Below, piece after piece: positions 9,421 through 18,485 of a DNA stretch of 64,000 bases. The translations under genes were made by a program, and so were the position numbers. Numbering within the stretch: the stretch's first letter is position 1; every line of letters starts with the position of its first letter. This DNA is from Mycolicibacterium rutilum. Its GTDB lineage: Bacteria > Actinomycetota > Actinomycetes > Mycobacteriales > Mycobacteriaceae. A model generated the notes under the pieces. The model saw only the letters and a list, made by a program, of their open reading frames with translations. It had not been told where the DNA came from and searched no databases. The stretch covers positions 4,774,001 to 4,838,000 of the forward strand of contig NZ_LT629971.1 in assembly GCF_900108565.1 (NCBI RefSeq), given 5' to 3'.

Positions 9421-10779
9421 CTATCGTGCCACGCGGGCGGTCACCAGCGACGCGGCCGCCCTGGTGGCCGCCGCCACACATGCGGGCACGCCGATCCCGT
9501 CGAGGAAGGCGCCCGCCACCGCGATCGTCGGCGGCAGTCCGGACCGCAGCTCGCCGATCAGCTCGCCGTGGCCGGGACCGTACTGCGGCATCGCGTCGAT
9601 CCACCGCTGCACGTGGCAGTCGACCGGTTCGGTGTGCACCCCGAACAGCGTCGCCAGGTCCTCCGCCGCCCAGCCGAGCAGATCCTCGTCGCCGGCGCCG
9701 CGAGTCAGGTTGTCGCCGAACCGGCCGAACGACAGCCGCACCAGTTCCACGTTGCCGCGCGGCCCCCACTTGCGCGACGTCAGCGTCACGGCCTTGGCCC
9801 GCAGCCGCTGCTCCCCCGACGCGACCAGCACACCGGACTGCTGCGGCAGCGGCGTGCCGCCGGGCAGCGCCAGCGCCACCAGCGCCGTCGACGCCACCGG
9901 GATGCGCCGCGCGGCCGCCGCCGTGCGCGGCGCGACGTCGGCGACCATGCGCGCCAGCACCGGCGCAGGCACCGCCAGCACCATTGCGTCGGCGTGGTGG
10001 CGGGTCCCTTCGTCGTCGACCAGGTCCCAGCCGGCCGCCGCCCGGGCCACCCGCTCGATGCCGACCTGCACCCACTGCGCCCGAGCCCGGCGGATCAGCT
10101 CGTCGACCAGCACCCGGTAACCGCCGTCGACGGCCCCGAACACCGATCCGGTGACCGGCGGCGGCACCGCCTCGCGCACGGCGTCGGTGAGGCTGCGCGC
10201 GCCGCGATCCAACGCCCCGGCCAGCGTCGGCACCGCCGAGCGCACCCCGATCGTCGCCGCCGAACCCGCGTACACGCCGGCCAGCAGAGGTTCGACCGAT
10301 CGGGTGACGACCTGGTCACCGAAGCGGTCGCCGACCAGTTCGGCCACCGACGGGTCCGCACCGTGCCGCCAGCGCAGCGGGCGGTTGCGCTCGTCGTGCA
10401 TGCGGGCGATCGTCGCGTCGTCGACGAGTCCGGCCAGCGCCGACGGCTGCGCCGGGATCCCCTGCAAGGTGCCCGCCGGCAGCGGGTGCAGCCGGTCCTG
10501 GCTGTAGATCAGCGGCCGCGCGCCGGTGGTGCCGACCTGGCGGTTCGCCAGACCCAGCTCGGCCAGCAGCGCCGGCACCTCCGGCCGGCGGGCGACGAAC
10601 GCCTCCGCGCCGACGTCCATCGCCTGGCCGCCGATGCGTTCGGTGCGCAGCGCGCCGCCGAGCCGGTCGGCCGGGTCGAACAGCGTGATCGAGGCCTGCG
10701 GACCGGCCGCGACCCGCAGCCGGTAGGCGGCGACCAGACCGGAGATCCCCCCGCCGACGACGCAGTACGCCGGGCTCAT
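9421..10779 (-). CDS. hemY: Coproporphyrinogen III oxidase (HemY/CgoX type)
   Basis: FAD enzyme of 452 residues. The N-terminal dinucleotide-binding motif VVGGGISGL and the following RLGGALRTE segment are those of the protoporphyrinogen-oxidase HemY family. In actinobacteria this family oxidises coproporphyrinogen III to coproporphyrin III, feeding ferrochelatase and HemQ. The C-terminal part carries the second FAD contact (IAVAGAFLDGIGVPACVAAA). The ATG overlaps the TGA of hemE by 4 bp, implying translational coupling. Matches Rv2677c, named hemY/hemG in older annotations. Confidence 0.92.
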   Translation of the reverse strand: MSPAYCVVGGGISGLVAAYRLRVAAGPQASITLFDPADRLGGALRTERIGGQAMDVGAEAFVARRPEVPALLAELGLANRQVGTTGARPLIYSQDRLHPLPAGTLQGIPAQPSALAGLVDDATIARMHDERNRPLRWRHGADPSVAELVGDRFGDQVVTRSVEPLLAGVYAGSAATIGVRSAVPTLAGALDRGARSLTDAVREAVPPPVTGSVFGAVDGGYRVLVDELIRRARAQWVQVGIERVARAAAGWDLVDDEGTRHHADAMVLAVPAPVLARMVADVAPRTAAAARRIPVASTALVALALPGGTPLPQQSGVLVASGEQRLRAKAVTLTSRKWGPRGNVELVRLSFGRFGDNLTRGAGDEDLLGWAAEDLATLFGVHTEPVDCHVQRWIDAMPQYGPGHGELIGELRSGLPPTIAVAGAFLDGIGVPACVAAATRAAASLVTARVAR

Positions 10780-11840
10780 AGCGAGTGCACCAACGTCACC
10801 ACCTCGGTGATCACGCCGGGATCAGTGCCGGGCAGCACGCCGTGGCCGAGGTTGAACACATGGCCCGCGGCCCCGGCGTCGACGGCGCGCCGGCCGTCCT
10901 CGACGACGGCCCGCGCGGCCCGTTCGGCGACCGGGTAGCCGGCCAGCAGCACCACCGGATCGAGGTTGCCCTGCAGCGCGGTGCCGGGCACCACCCGGGT
11001 TGCGGCGTCGGCCAGTGCGGTGCGCCAGTCGACGCCGGTGACCGCCGGGGCGCCGTGACCCGACGCGGCCTGCGACATCGCGCCGAGCAGTTCGGCGGTG
11101 CCCACCCCGAAGTGCGTCATCGGCACACCGGCGGCGGCCAGCGTCTCGAACACCCGGGTGCTGTGCGGTTGCACGTATTTGCGGTAGTCAGCCAGCGACA
11201 GCGTCCCGGCCCACGAGTCGAACACCTGGATCGCGTCGACGCCGGCGTCCACCTGCATCTGCAGGAACCCGATCGTGACGTCGGTCAGCGCGCTCATCAG
11301 CGCGTGCCAGGTGTCGGTGTCGCCGAGCATCATCGCCTTGGTGCGCTCGTGGTTGCGGCTGGGGCCGCCCTCCACCAGATACGACGCCAGCGTGAACGGC
11401 GCCCCGGCGAACCCGATCAGCGGGACGTCACCGAGCTCGGAGACCAACATGCCGACGGCTTCGGCGACCGGCGCGACCTGTTGCGACTCAAGCGGTTTGA
11501 CCGCGGCCACGTCGGCGGCCGTGCGGATCGGGTGCTCGATCACCGGGCCGACGTCGGGCACGATGTCGAGCGCGATGCCCGACGCGCGCAACGGCACCAC
11601 GATGTCGGAGAACAGAATCGCGGCGTCGACACCGTGCCTGCGGATCGGCTGCAGCGTGATCTCGGTGATGAGTTCGGCGTCGAAGCACGCCTGCATCATG
11701 GTGTTCTTGGCGCGCAGCTCGCGGTACTCGGGCAGCGAGCGACCGGCCTGCCGCATGAACCACACGGGCACACGACTGGGTTTGCGGCCGCTCGCGGCGG
11801 CCAGATACGGCGACTCGGGCAGCTCACGGCGGTTGTTCAT
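10776..11840 (-). CDS. hemE: Uroporphyrinogen decarboxylase
   Basis: HemE removes four acetate carboxyls from uroporphyrinogen III to give coproporphyrinogen III. The 354-residue protein has the signature PVWFMRQAGRSLPEYRE near its start and GFAGAPFTLASY in the middle. The frame extends 16 codons further upstream, but the ATG giving MNNRRELPESPYL matches the N-terminus of the family, so that start is used. First gene of the hemE-hemY-hemQ operon, divergent from the DUF3000 gene. Confidence 0.94.
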   Translation of the reverse strand: MNNRRELPESPYLAAASGRKPSRVPVWFMRQAGRSLPEYRELRAKNTMMQACFDAELITEITLQPIRRHGVDAAILFSDIVVPLRASGIALDIVPDVGPVIEHPIRTAADVAAVKPLESQQVAPVAEAVGMLVSELGDVPLIGFAGAPFTLASYLVEGGPSRNHERTKAMMLGDTDTWHALMSALTDVTIGFLQMQVDAGVDAIQVFDSWAGTLSLADYRKYVQPHSTRVFETLAAAGVPMTHFGVGTAELLGAMSQAASGHGAPAVTGVDWRTALADAATRVVPGTALQGNLDPVVLLAGYPVAERAARAVVEDGRRAVDAGAAGHVFNLGHGVLPGTDPGVITEVVTLVHSL

Positions 11841-11946
11841 CGCTTTCAATGCTGCCATGCGGACGCGCGGGAGCCGCCCTCGCCTCAACCGGACGCGTTG
11901 CTCTGACGAATCGGCGCGCCACGCGCACAGACCTGCCCAGATGGGC

Positions 11947-11952
11947 TAGCGT
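11947..11952 (+). promoter_or_regulatory. Putative -10 element for the DUF3000 gene
   Basis: TAGCGT lies 8 nt before the GTG at 11961, compatible with leaderless transcription; no Shine-Dalgarno sequence is visible before that GTG. Confidence 0.4.
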
Positions 11953-11960
11953 CAATCGTC

Positions 11961-12542
11961 GTGACCACCGCCGAACCGGCTCAGTTCCGCGAAGCGGTGG
12001 CGGCGATGAATGCCACCACCGTCCGACCGGAAATCGAGCTGGGCCCGATCCGCCCGCCGCAGCGGCTGGCGCCGTTCAGCTATGCGCTGGGCGCCGAGGT
12101 CCGCCACCCCGAGACGGCGATCGTGCCGGAACGCTCCGAGGGCGATGCGTTCGGCCGCCTGATCCTGCTGCACGACCCCGAGGGCGCGGAGGCCTGGGAC
12201 GGCACGATGCGCCTGGTCGCCTACATCCAGGCCGACCTCGACTCCAGCGAGGCCGTCGACCCGCTGCTGCCCGAGGTCGCGTGGAGCTGGCTCGTCGACG
12301 CGCTCGCGCAGCGCGAGGAGCACGTCACCGCACTGGGCGGCACGGTCACCGCCACGACCTCCGTGCGCTACGGCGACATCTCGGGGCCCCCGCGGGCGCA
12401 TCAGCTCGAGCTGCGCGCCTCATGGACGGCGACGACGCTGGACCTCGGGCCCCATGTCGAGGCGTTCTGCGAGGTACTCGAGCACGCCGCCGGGTTGCCG
12501 CCGCAGGGCGTCACCGATCTGAGCTCCCGCACCCGCGCCTGA
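11961..12542 (+). CDS. DUF3000 family protein
   Basis: 193 residues, soluble, no signal peptide or membrane segment. The sequence has the conserved PPQRLAPFSYALGAEV and ARSEGDAFGRLILL-like blocks of the actinobacterial DUF3000 family, whose function is not known. It precedes the RNase D-like gene by 2 bp, an arrangement kept in M. tuberculosis (Rv2680-Rv2681), so a role linked to RNA metabolism is possible but not shown. Confidence 0.85.
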   Translation: MTTAEPAQFREAVAAMNATTVRPEIELGPIRPPQRLAPFSYALGAEVRHPETAIVPERSEGDAFGRLILLHDPEGAEAWDGTMRLVAYIQADLDSSEAVDPLLPEVAWSWLVDALAQREEHVTALGGTVTATTSVRYGDISGPPRAHQLELRASWTATTLDLGPHVEAFCEVLEHAAGLPPQGVTDLSSRTRA

Positions 12543-12544
12543 CG

Positions 12545-13822
12545 ATGGTCGACCGCGAACCAGCCGACTCGTCCGAGGTGGCCGCCGAACCGAGCGAACC
12601 GGCCGAGCCCGACGCCACCCCGCTGCTGGCGCCCCGCGACGGGGTGCCGGACCTGTCGATCAGCGTCAGCGAGATCCGCAGGGCCGCAGAGCTTTTGGCG
12701 ACCGGGCACGGACCGTTCGCCGTCGACGCCGAGCGGGCGTCGGGGTTCCGGTACTCGAATCGGGCCTACCTCATTCAGATTCGGCGTGACGGCGCGGGTA
12801 CGGTGCTGATCGACCCGGTCAGCCACGGCGCCGATCCGGTCGCGACGCTGGCGCCGGTCGCCGAGGTGCTCGGCACCGACGAGTGGGTGCTGCACGCCGC
12901 CGACCAGGACCTGCCGTGCCTGGCCGAACTCGGCATCCGGCCGCTGCGGCTCTACGACACCGAACTGGCGGGCCGGCTGGCCGGCTACGACAAGGTCAAC
13001 CTCGCCGCGATGGTGCAACGGCTGCTGGGGCTGCAGTTGATGAAGGGCCACGGCGCCGCGGACTGGTCGCAACGTCCGCTGCCCGACGAGTGGCTCAATT
13101 ACGCCGCACTCGACGTCGAAGTGCTCATCGACCTGCGCCACGCCATCGCCGGTGTGCTCGAGGAGCAGGGCAAAACCGAATGGGCGGCACAGGAATTCGA
13201 GCATCTGCGCACCTTCGAGGCCTCGCCCACCCGGCGGGAAAGGTGGCGGCGCACGTCAGGTATCCACAAGATCCGCGACCCGCGCGCGCTGGCCGCGGTC
13301 CGCGAGTTGTGGACCGCCCGCGACCAAATCGCCCAGCGCCGCGACATCGCGCCCGGACGCATCCTGCCCGACGCGGCGATCATCAATGCCGCGACCACCG
13401 ACCCCGACACCGTCGACAAGCTCACCGCGCTGCCCGTGTTCGGCGGCAACCGCCAGCGGCGCAGCGCCAAGGTGTGGCTGGACGCGCTGGCGCGCGCACG
13501 CAGCACCGACGACCCGCCCCGCTCGCAGGAGCCGTCGAACGGTCCCCCGCCGGCGTCGCGGTGGGCCAGGCGCAAGCCCGAGGCCGCTGCCCGGCTGGAG
13601 GCGGTCCGCGCCGGGTTGGCCACTGTGTCGCAACGGGTTTCGGTGCCGACGGAGAATCTGATCTCCCCCGACGTGGTGCGCCGGCTGTGCTGGGACTGGG
13701 AGCTCCGTGCGGATACCGACGACATCGCGGCCACGGTCGATGAGTTCCTGCGCGACGCGCGGGCGCGGCCCTGGCAGCGGGAGTTGACGGTGCCGGTGCT
13801 GGCCGAGGCGCTCAAGCACTGA
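12545..13822 (+). CDS. RNase D-like 3'-5' exonuclease with HRDC domain
   Basis: 425 residues. The DEDD exonuclease domain occupies about 40-215: Asp61 and Glu63 in VDAERASGFRYSNRAYL, the second Asp in LHAADQDLPCL, and YAALDVEVL with the final Asp. An HRDC domain follows (about 235-320). RNase D proteins trim 3' ends of tRNA and small RNAs. The first 30 residues are acidic and low-complexity. ATG 12545 is 2 bp after the DUF3000 stop. Its last 11 bp overlap the end of the convergent hydrolase gene. Matches Rv2681. Confidence 0.88.
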   Translation: MVDREPADSSEVAAEPSEPAEPDATPLLAPRDGVPDLSISVSEIRRAAELLATGHGPFAVDAERASGFRYSNRAYLIQIRRDGAGTVLIDPVSHGADPVATLAPVAEVLGTDEWVLHAADQDLPCLAELGIRPLRLYDTELAGRLAGYDKVNLAAMVQRLLGLQLMKGHGAADWSQRPLPDEWLNYAALDVEVLIDLRHAIAGVLEEQGKTEWAAQEFEHLRTFEASPTRRERWRRTSGIHKIRDPRALAAVRELWTARDQIAQRRDIAPGRILPDAAIINAATTDPDTVDKLTALPVFGGNRQRRSAKVWLDALARARSTDDPPRSQEPSNGPPPASRWARRKPEAAARLEAVRAGLATVSQRVSVPTENLISPDVVRRLCWDWELRADTDDIAATVDEFLRDARARPWQRELTVPVLAEALKH

Positions 13823-14726
13823 GCACCTTGTCCACGTGGGCGAAGAAGTGCGTCAGCACCTTATCGGGCGCCTCGAGTTGCGGCCAGTGACCGATGCGGT
13901 CCGAGAGCATCACCACATCGGCGTCGGGAATGACCTCGGCGTATCGGCGGGCCATGTGCGCGCCGGAGTTCGGGTCGACCGGGCCGTCGATGAGGCGCAT
14001 CGGGACCGCCGTCTGCCGCATCGCGCGCACCCACCGGTTGCGGTGGGTGTAGCGGTCGCCGATGAACCGGCCGACCTTGTGCAGCACCTTCTTGCCGTCG
14101 TTGTACTCGAGGATCTCGTGGAACCGGTCCATCAGTTCGCGTGACGGTTTGGTGTCGGGGCCGAACATCTCGTTGACCGTGGGTTCGAGGATCCGGCGCG
14201 ACAGCGGACTGCCTTGAAGCGCGCTCAGCACATCACCCAGCGGGGTGCCCGACATGAGCTTCTGCATCGTCCGCGGCGTGTAAACCTCGTTGAACAGCCC
14301 ACCGTTGAGCCAGGTGATCGACTCGTAGCGCACCGTCCCGTACGCGTGCTGGCCGAACTCGCTGCGCGCCAACAGTTCCTGGCCCACCGAATCACCGAGA
14401 TCGTGGGCCAGCAGATGGCAGCGGTCGACCTGCAGGTGGTCGAGCAGCGCCTCGTGCATATCGGCGTGGTCGGGCACCGAGTACCCGTACGCGGACGGTT
14501 TGGCCGAAAAGCCCATCCCGATCATGTCGGGGGCAATGACGGTGAAGCGTTCGGTGAGCGCCGGCCAGATCATAGACCAGTCCCACGAGTTGAACGGGTA
14601 GCCGTGCACGGCCAGCAGGATCGGTGCAGTGCCCAGCGGCGGCCCGTCGACCCGGTAGAAGATCTCGAAGCCCAGATAGTCGAAGAACTGGCCCGCGGCC
14701 TTCCAGCGCTGCAACTCGGCGTCCAT
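13812..14726 (-). CDS. Alpha/beta hydrolase, haloalkane-dehalogenase/epoxide-hydrolase-like
   Basis: 304 residues. The oxyanion motif HGYPFNSWDW (41-50) and the Asp nucleophile at 109 in LLAHDLGDSVG place it among hydrolases with an Asp rather than Ser nucleophile, such as haloalkane dehalogenases and epoxide hydrolases; IGMGFSAKP is also typical. The catalytic His is probably in SDRIGHWPQLEAP near the C-terminus. The frame is open far upstream, but the ATG at 14726 begins the recognisable domain. Substrate unknown. It lies 23 bp from the next minus-strand gene and may share its transcript. Confidence 0.82.
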   Translation of the reverse strand: MDAELQRWKAAGQFFDYLGFEIFYRVDGPPLGTAPILLAVHGYPFNSWDWSMIWPALTERFTVIAPDMIGMGFSAKPSAYGYSVPDHADMHEALLDHLQVDRCHLLAHDLGDSVGQELLARSEFGQHAYGTVRYESITWLNGGLFNEVYTPRTMQKLMSGTPLGDVLSALQGSPLSRRILEPTVNEMFGPDTKPSRELMDRFHEILEYNDGKKVLHKVGRFIGDRYTHRNRWVRAMRQTAVPMRLIDGPVDPNSGAHMARRYAEVIPDADVVMLSDRIGHWPQLEAPDKVLTHFFAHVDKVLSA

Positions 14727-14749
14727 CCGCCGCAGCCTACCCGCGGCGG

Positions 14750-15937
14750 TCAGCCGAACTGGCGCGCCAGAAACGGCGTCGAGTCCGCCAGCGACGCGAG
14801 CACGGTGCCGGAGTGGTCTTCGTCGGGATAGACCCGCAGCGTGACGTCCTGATCGTGGGCCGACAGTTGCTCGCTGAACCGCAGCGTGAGATCCGGTGGC
14901 ACGTCGCGGTCGCGCAGGCCGACGCCGAGGAAGATCGGCCGGTCGTAGCCGTCGGCCGGGATGCCCATGTACGCATCGACGGCCTGCGCGGCGCCGGGTA
15001 TCGAGGTCAACGGCGCAGTGAAGAAACCCGGGACGGTCGCGTCGGCCAGGGCCGCGGAAAGATCTGCCAGACATTGGGTTTCGGCCTGGTCGGCGGCTCG
15101 GCGACCGGCCGGGCTGAGGATGCGGTTCAGGTCGAGGTCGGGGCGCGCCTCGCGCAGCGCGGCGACGATGTAGGCGGTGTAGGCGTTGGCCACCGGGCCG
15201 AGCGCCGCCGGCACCGCCATGTCGGGGCCGGCCTGTTTGACGATGGTCTCGACGTGGGCCGGGGTGCCGGTGGCAACCACGCCGCGGTAGTCCAGTCCCG
15301 CGCCGGCGCTGAACTCGCTGGCCCACCGCGCGGTCGCGACCGCCGCCGCCCCGCCCTGCGATTGGCCGACGACGGCCCATTTCGGTGACAGCGCCAACCC
15401 CATCCGGCGGGCAGCGATGACCGAGTCCACGACGCCGCGTGCCGTGGTGACGCTGTTGAGGTAGCTCATCAGGCCCGGGGTCCCCAGCCCGGCGTAGTCG
15501 CTGCCCACCACCGCGTAGCCCTGGTCGAGCCAGTGCGTCAGGTACTCGTTGTCGCGGTCGCTGCGGGCCCGTGCCGACGGTGTGCAGTCGTCCCCGAGGC
15601 CGACGGTGCCGTGCGCCCAGGCCACGACGGGCCAACCGCCGGGCGGCGGCGGTGTTTTCGGCGTGAAGACGACCGCCGTGCTGACCGCCGGACGGTCGTG
15701 CTGGTCGATGGTGGCGTAGAGGATGCGGTAGGCCGCGCCCGCTCCGGCCACCGACAGCGCGGGATCCAGCGGAACCGATTCGATCAACCCGCCGGGCGCC
15801 GGGATCGGCCCGTCATAGTGGCGGACGTCGAGATCCGACCACTGTGGCGCCGCCGCCGACGCCACCGGAATCCCCGCGACCGCGCCCGCCAACAGCAGCG
15901 CGGTGAGCAGAATACGAACGACGCCAACCGATTTCAT
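14750..15937 (-). CDS. Secreted lipase (secretory lipase/LIP family)
   Basis: 395 residues with a clear signal peptide (positively charged start, hydrophobic stretch 8-25, probable cleavage after VASA near residue 28). The mature part has the LIP-family pattern: VVAWAHGTVG (105-114), SDYAGLGTPG (146-155) and the nucleophile Ser193 in VGQSQGG; Asp and His are expected near FLGVGLRDRDVPP and YPDEDHSG. The family hydrolyses acylglycerols or other esters outside the cytoplasm. No paralogue with the same context comes to mind in M. tuberculosis at this position, so it is probably accessory. Confidence 0.85.
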   Translation of the reverse strand: MKSVGVVRILLTALLLAGAVAGIPVASAAAPQWSDLDVRHYDGPIPAPGGLIESVPLDPALSVAGAGAAYRILYATIDQHDRPAVSTAVVFTPKTPPPPGGWPVVAWAHGTVGLGDDCTPSARARSDRDNEYLTHWLDQGYAVVGSDYAGLGTPGLMSYLNSVTTARGVVDSVIAARRMGLALSPKWAVVGQSQGGAAAVATARWASEFSAGAGLDYRGVVATGTPAHVETIVKQAGPDMAVPAALGPVANAYTAYIVAALREARPDLDLNRILSPAGRRAADQAETQCLADLSAALADATVPGFFTAPLTSIPGAAQAVDAYMGIPADGYDRPIFLGVGLRDRDVPPDLTLRFSEQLSAHDQDVTLRVYPDEDHSGTVLASLADSTPFLARQFG

Positions 15938-16025
15938 GCGTCAACCCTATCGTTTGCCTGGCGAGCCTCAGCACGCGCCCGCGGTGAACCGCCCCGAAGT
16001 GCCCGTGTCCGCGCACGAAACCGCA

Positions 16026-16031
16026 TAGCGT
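16026..16031 (+). promoter_or_regulatory. Putative -10 element for the PsiE-like gene
   Basis: TAGCGT is exactly 6 nt before the ATG at 16038, fitting a leaderless start. Confidence 0.45.
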
Positions 16032-16037
16032 GAGCGG

Positions 16038-16547
16038 ATGGCGGAGCAGGACGAGACCGAACACGAAGAGGACCGGCAACGGTTCGCCGACCGCGTGTTG
16101 AGCTTCGCCGAGGACGCGGTCTACTGGGCGATCGCCGTCGTTCTGCTCGCCGGGTCCGTGGCGCTGCTGGTCGCGCAGGTCAACACGATCATCCGCGGCC
16201 TCGGCTCGAGCCCCACCAGCACGGTGATGCTCGAGGTGCTCGACGGCCTGCTGCTGATCTTCATCTTCGTCGAACTGCTCTACGCCGTGCGGACCTCGCT
16301 GCGCTCACACGAGATCGTCGCCGAACCGTTCCTCATCGTCGGAATCCTGGCGTGCATCAAGGAGATCGTCGTGATGTCCGTCGAGGCCGCCAAACTCGTG
16401 CCCAACGGGCCGGAGTTCGCGCGCGCCATCGTGCAGGTCGGCGTGCTCGGCGGCCTGGTGCTGATCCTGACGGTGTCGATCTTCGTGCTGCGGGTGCAGC
16501 GCCGCGGCGCCAGCGACGAGGCCGCCGAGGTGGCCGACGAGAACTAG
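16038..16547 (+). CDS. PsiE-like four-helix membrane protein
   Basis: 169 residues with four predicted membrane helices (about 30-52, 68-87, 102-122 and 130-152), an acidic cytoplasmic N-terminus and a charged C-terminus. Pattern and length fit the phosphate-starvation-inducible PsiE family, whose biochemical role is unknown. Its TAG stop overlaps the stop of dxs on the other strand by 4 bp. The pairing with dxs is as for Rv2683 in M. tuberculosis. Confidence 0.75.
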   Translation: MAEQDETEHEEDRQRFADRVLSFAEDAVYWAIAVVLLAGSVALLVAQVNTIIRGLGSSPTSTVMLEVLDGLLLIFIFVELLYAVRTSLRSHEIVAEPFLIVGILACIKEIVVMSVEAAKLVPNGPEFARAIVQVGVLGGLVLILTVSIFVLRVQRRGASDEAAEVADEN

Positions 16548-18457
16548 TCCAGGCGCTCGCTGACCTCGGCCTCGGTGACGGCTGCGCCCTGCGCGGCGAC
16601 CCAGCCGGTGATCTGGCGCGCCACCGTGCGGTCGGTCAGCCCGACCTCGGCGAGCACCTCACCGCGCGACGCCTGCGCGAAGAACTCCTGCGGCAGGCCG
16701 ACATCGCGGCACGGCACGTCGATCTCCCTGCGCCGCAACGCCGCCGACACCGCCGAGCCGATACCGCCGTTGACGCCGTTGTCCTCGAGCGTGACGACGA
16801 GCTTGTGCCCGCGGGCCAGCTCGGCGATCACCTCGGGCACCGGCAGCACCCAGCGCGGGTCGACGACGGTGACGCCGATGCCCTGGTTGCGCAGCAGGTC
16901 GGCGATCGACAGCGCCATCGCCGCGAACGGCCCGACCGCGACGATCAGCACGTCGTCGGACAGATCCTCGGCGGGCACGCCGAGCACGTCGACACCGTCG
17001 CGGCGCTCCAGCGCCGGGATGTCTTCGCCCACATCGCCCTTCGGGAACCGGATCGCGGTCGGCCCGTCGTTGATCTCGAGCGCCTCGCCGAGTTCCTCAC
17101 GCAGCCGGGCACCGTCGCGCGGCGCGGCCACCCGCATCCCGGGCACGATGCCCAGCATCGACAGGTCCCACATGCCGTTGTGGCTGGCGCCGTCGGGACC
17201 GGTGATACCCGAGCGGTCCAGCACCATCGTCACCGGGAGTTTGTGCAGCGCGACGTCCATCATCAGCTGGTCGAACGCGCGGTTCAGGAACGTCGAGTAG
17301 ATCGCGACGACGGGATGCAGCCCGCCCATCGCCAGGCCCGCCGCCGACGTCATGGCGTGCTGTTCGGCGATGCCGACGTCGAAGAACCGGTCGGGGAACC
17401 GCTGCCGGAACGCGGTCAGGCCGGTCGGCCCGGGCATGGCGGCGGTGATGGCCACCACATCGCGGCGGCGGGCGGCCAGCGCGATCAGCGCCTCGGAGAA
17501 CGTCGACGTCCAGCCGGGACCCGGCACCGACGTCGCCAGCCCCGTCTCGGGGTCGATGACGCCGCAGGCATGCATCTGGTCGGCCTCGTCGTTCTCGGCG
17601 GGCGCGTAGCCCATGCCTTTGCGGGTGACGACGTGCACGATCACCGGCATGTTGAACCCGCGGGCGTGACGCAGCGCGGACTCCACGGCCTGCTCGTCGT
17701 GGCCGTCGATCGGCCCGACGTACTTGAGGCCGAGGTCGGTGAACATCACCTGCGGCGACAGGGCGTCCTTGATGCCGGCCTTGATGGAGTGCATGCACTG
17801 GTAGCAGAACTCGCCGATGACCGGGACGCCGCGCACCGCCTTGCGGCCCTCTTCGAGGACGCGCTCGTAGCCCGGCTGCAACCGCAGCCCGGCCAGGTGC
17901 TCGGCGAACCCGCCGATCGTCGGCGCGTAGCTGCGGCCGTTGTCGTTGACGACGATCACGACCGGGCGTCGCGAAGCGGCGATGTTGTTGAGCGCCTCCC
18001 AGCACATGCCGCCGGTGAGCGCACCGTCGCCGACGACGGCGACCACATGCCGGTTGCGGTGCCCGGACAGCTCGAAGGCCTTGGCCAGCCCGTCGGCGTA
18101 GGACAGCGCCGCACTGGCGTGGCTGGATTCCACCCAGTCGTGCTCGCTCTCCTCGCGCGACGGATAACCCGACAACCCGCCCTTTTTGCGCAGCGAGCCG
18201 AACTCGTGGCTACGCCCGGTCAGCATCTTGTGCACGTAGGACTGATGCCCGGTGTCGAAGATGATCGGGTCGTGCGGCGAGTCGAAGACGCGGTGCAGCG
18301 CCAGGGTGAGCTCGACGACGCCGAGGTTGGGGCCGAGATGCCCGCCGGTTGCAGCGACCTTGTGGATCAGGAATTCACGGATCTCGCGCGCCAGATCGCT
18401 CAGCTGCGGCTGGCTAAGGTGCTGCAGATCGGCGGGACCGCGGATCTGTTCAAGCAT
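16544..18457 (-). CDS. dxs: 1-deoxy-D-xylulose-5-phosphate synthase
   Basis: Dxs condenses pyruvate and glyceraldehyde-3-phosphate to DXP, the first step of the MEP isoprenoid pathway, using thiamine diphosphate. The 637 residues have the full transketolase-like layout: GGHLGPNLGVVELT near 40, the TPP motif VVGDGALTGG with its downstream Asn, YVGPIDGHD, the pyrimidine domain (about 315-480) and a C-terminal transketolase domain. Length is normal for the family. Corresponds to dxs1 (Rv2682c). Confidence 0.97.
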   Translation of the reverse strand: MLEQIRGPADLQHLSQPQLSDLAREIREFLIHKVAATGGHLGPNLGVVELTLALHRVFDSPHDPIIFDTGHQSYVHKMLTGRSHEFGSLRKKGGLSGYPSREESEHDWVESSHASAALSYADGLAKAFELSGHRNRHVVAVVGDGALTGGMCWEALNNIAASRRPVVIVVNDNGRSYAPTIGGFAEHLAGLRLQPGYERVLEEGRKAVRGVPVIGEFCYQCMHSIKAGIKDALSPQVMFTDLGLKYVGPIDGHDEQAVESALRHARGFNMPVIVHVVTRKGMGYAPAENDEADQMHACGVIDPETGLATSVPGPGWTSTFSEALIALAARRRDVVAITAAMPGPTGLTAFRQRFPDRFFDVGIAEQHAMTSAAGLAMGGLHPVVAIYSTFLNRAFDQLMMDVALHKLPVTMVLDRSGITGPDGASHNGMWDLSMLGIVPGMRVAAPRDGARLREELGEALEINDGPTAIRFPKGDVGEDIPALERRDGVDVLGVPAEDLSDDVLIVAVGPFAAMALSIADLLRNQGIGVTVVDPRWVLPVPEVIAELARGHKLVVTLEDNGVNGGIGSAVSAALRRREIDVPCRDVGLPQEFFAQASRGEVLAEVGLTDRTVARQITGWVAAQGAAVTEAEVSERLD

Positions 18458-18485
18458 TCCGTCAGTCTACGCAACCCCGTCGTAG

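Noticed and set aside
8703..10938. Long plus-strand frames opposite hemQ, hemY and hemE
   Set aside because: The haem genes on the minus strand are complete and conserved; these frames have no conserved features.
14727..15635. A fused N-terminal extension of the haloalkane-dehalogenase-like protein
   Set aside because: It overlaps the secreted lipase on the same strand in another frame, and the extension has no recognisable sequence.
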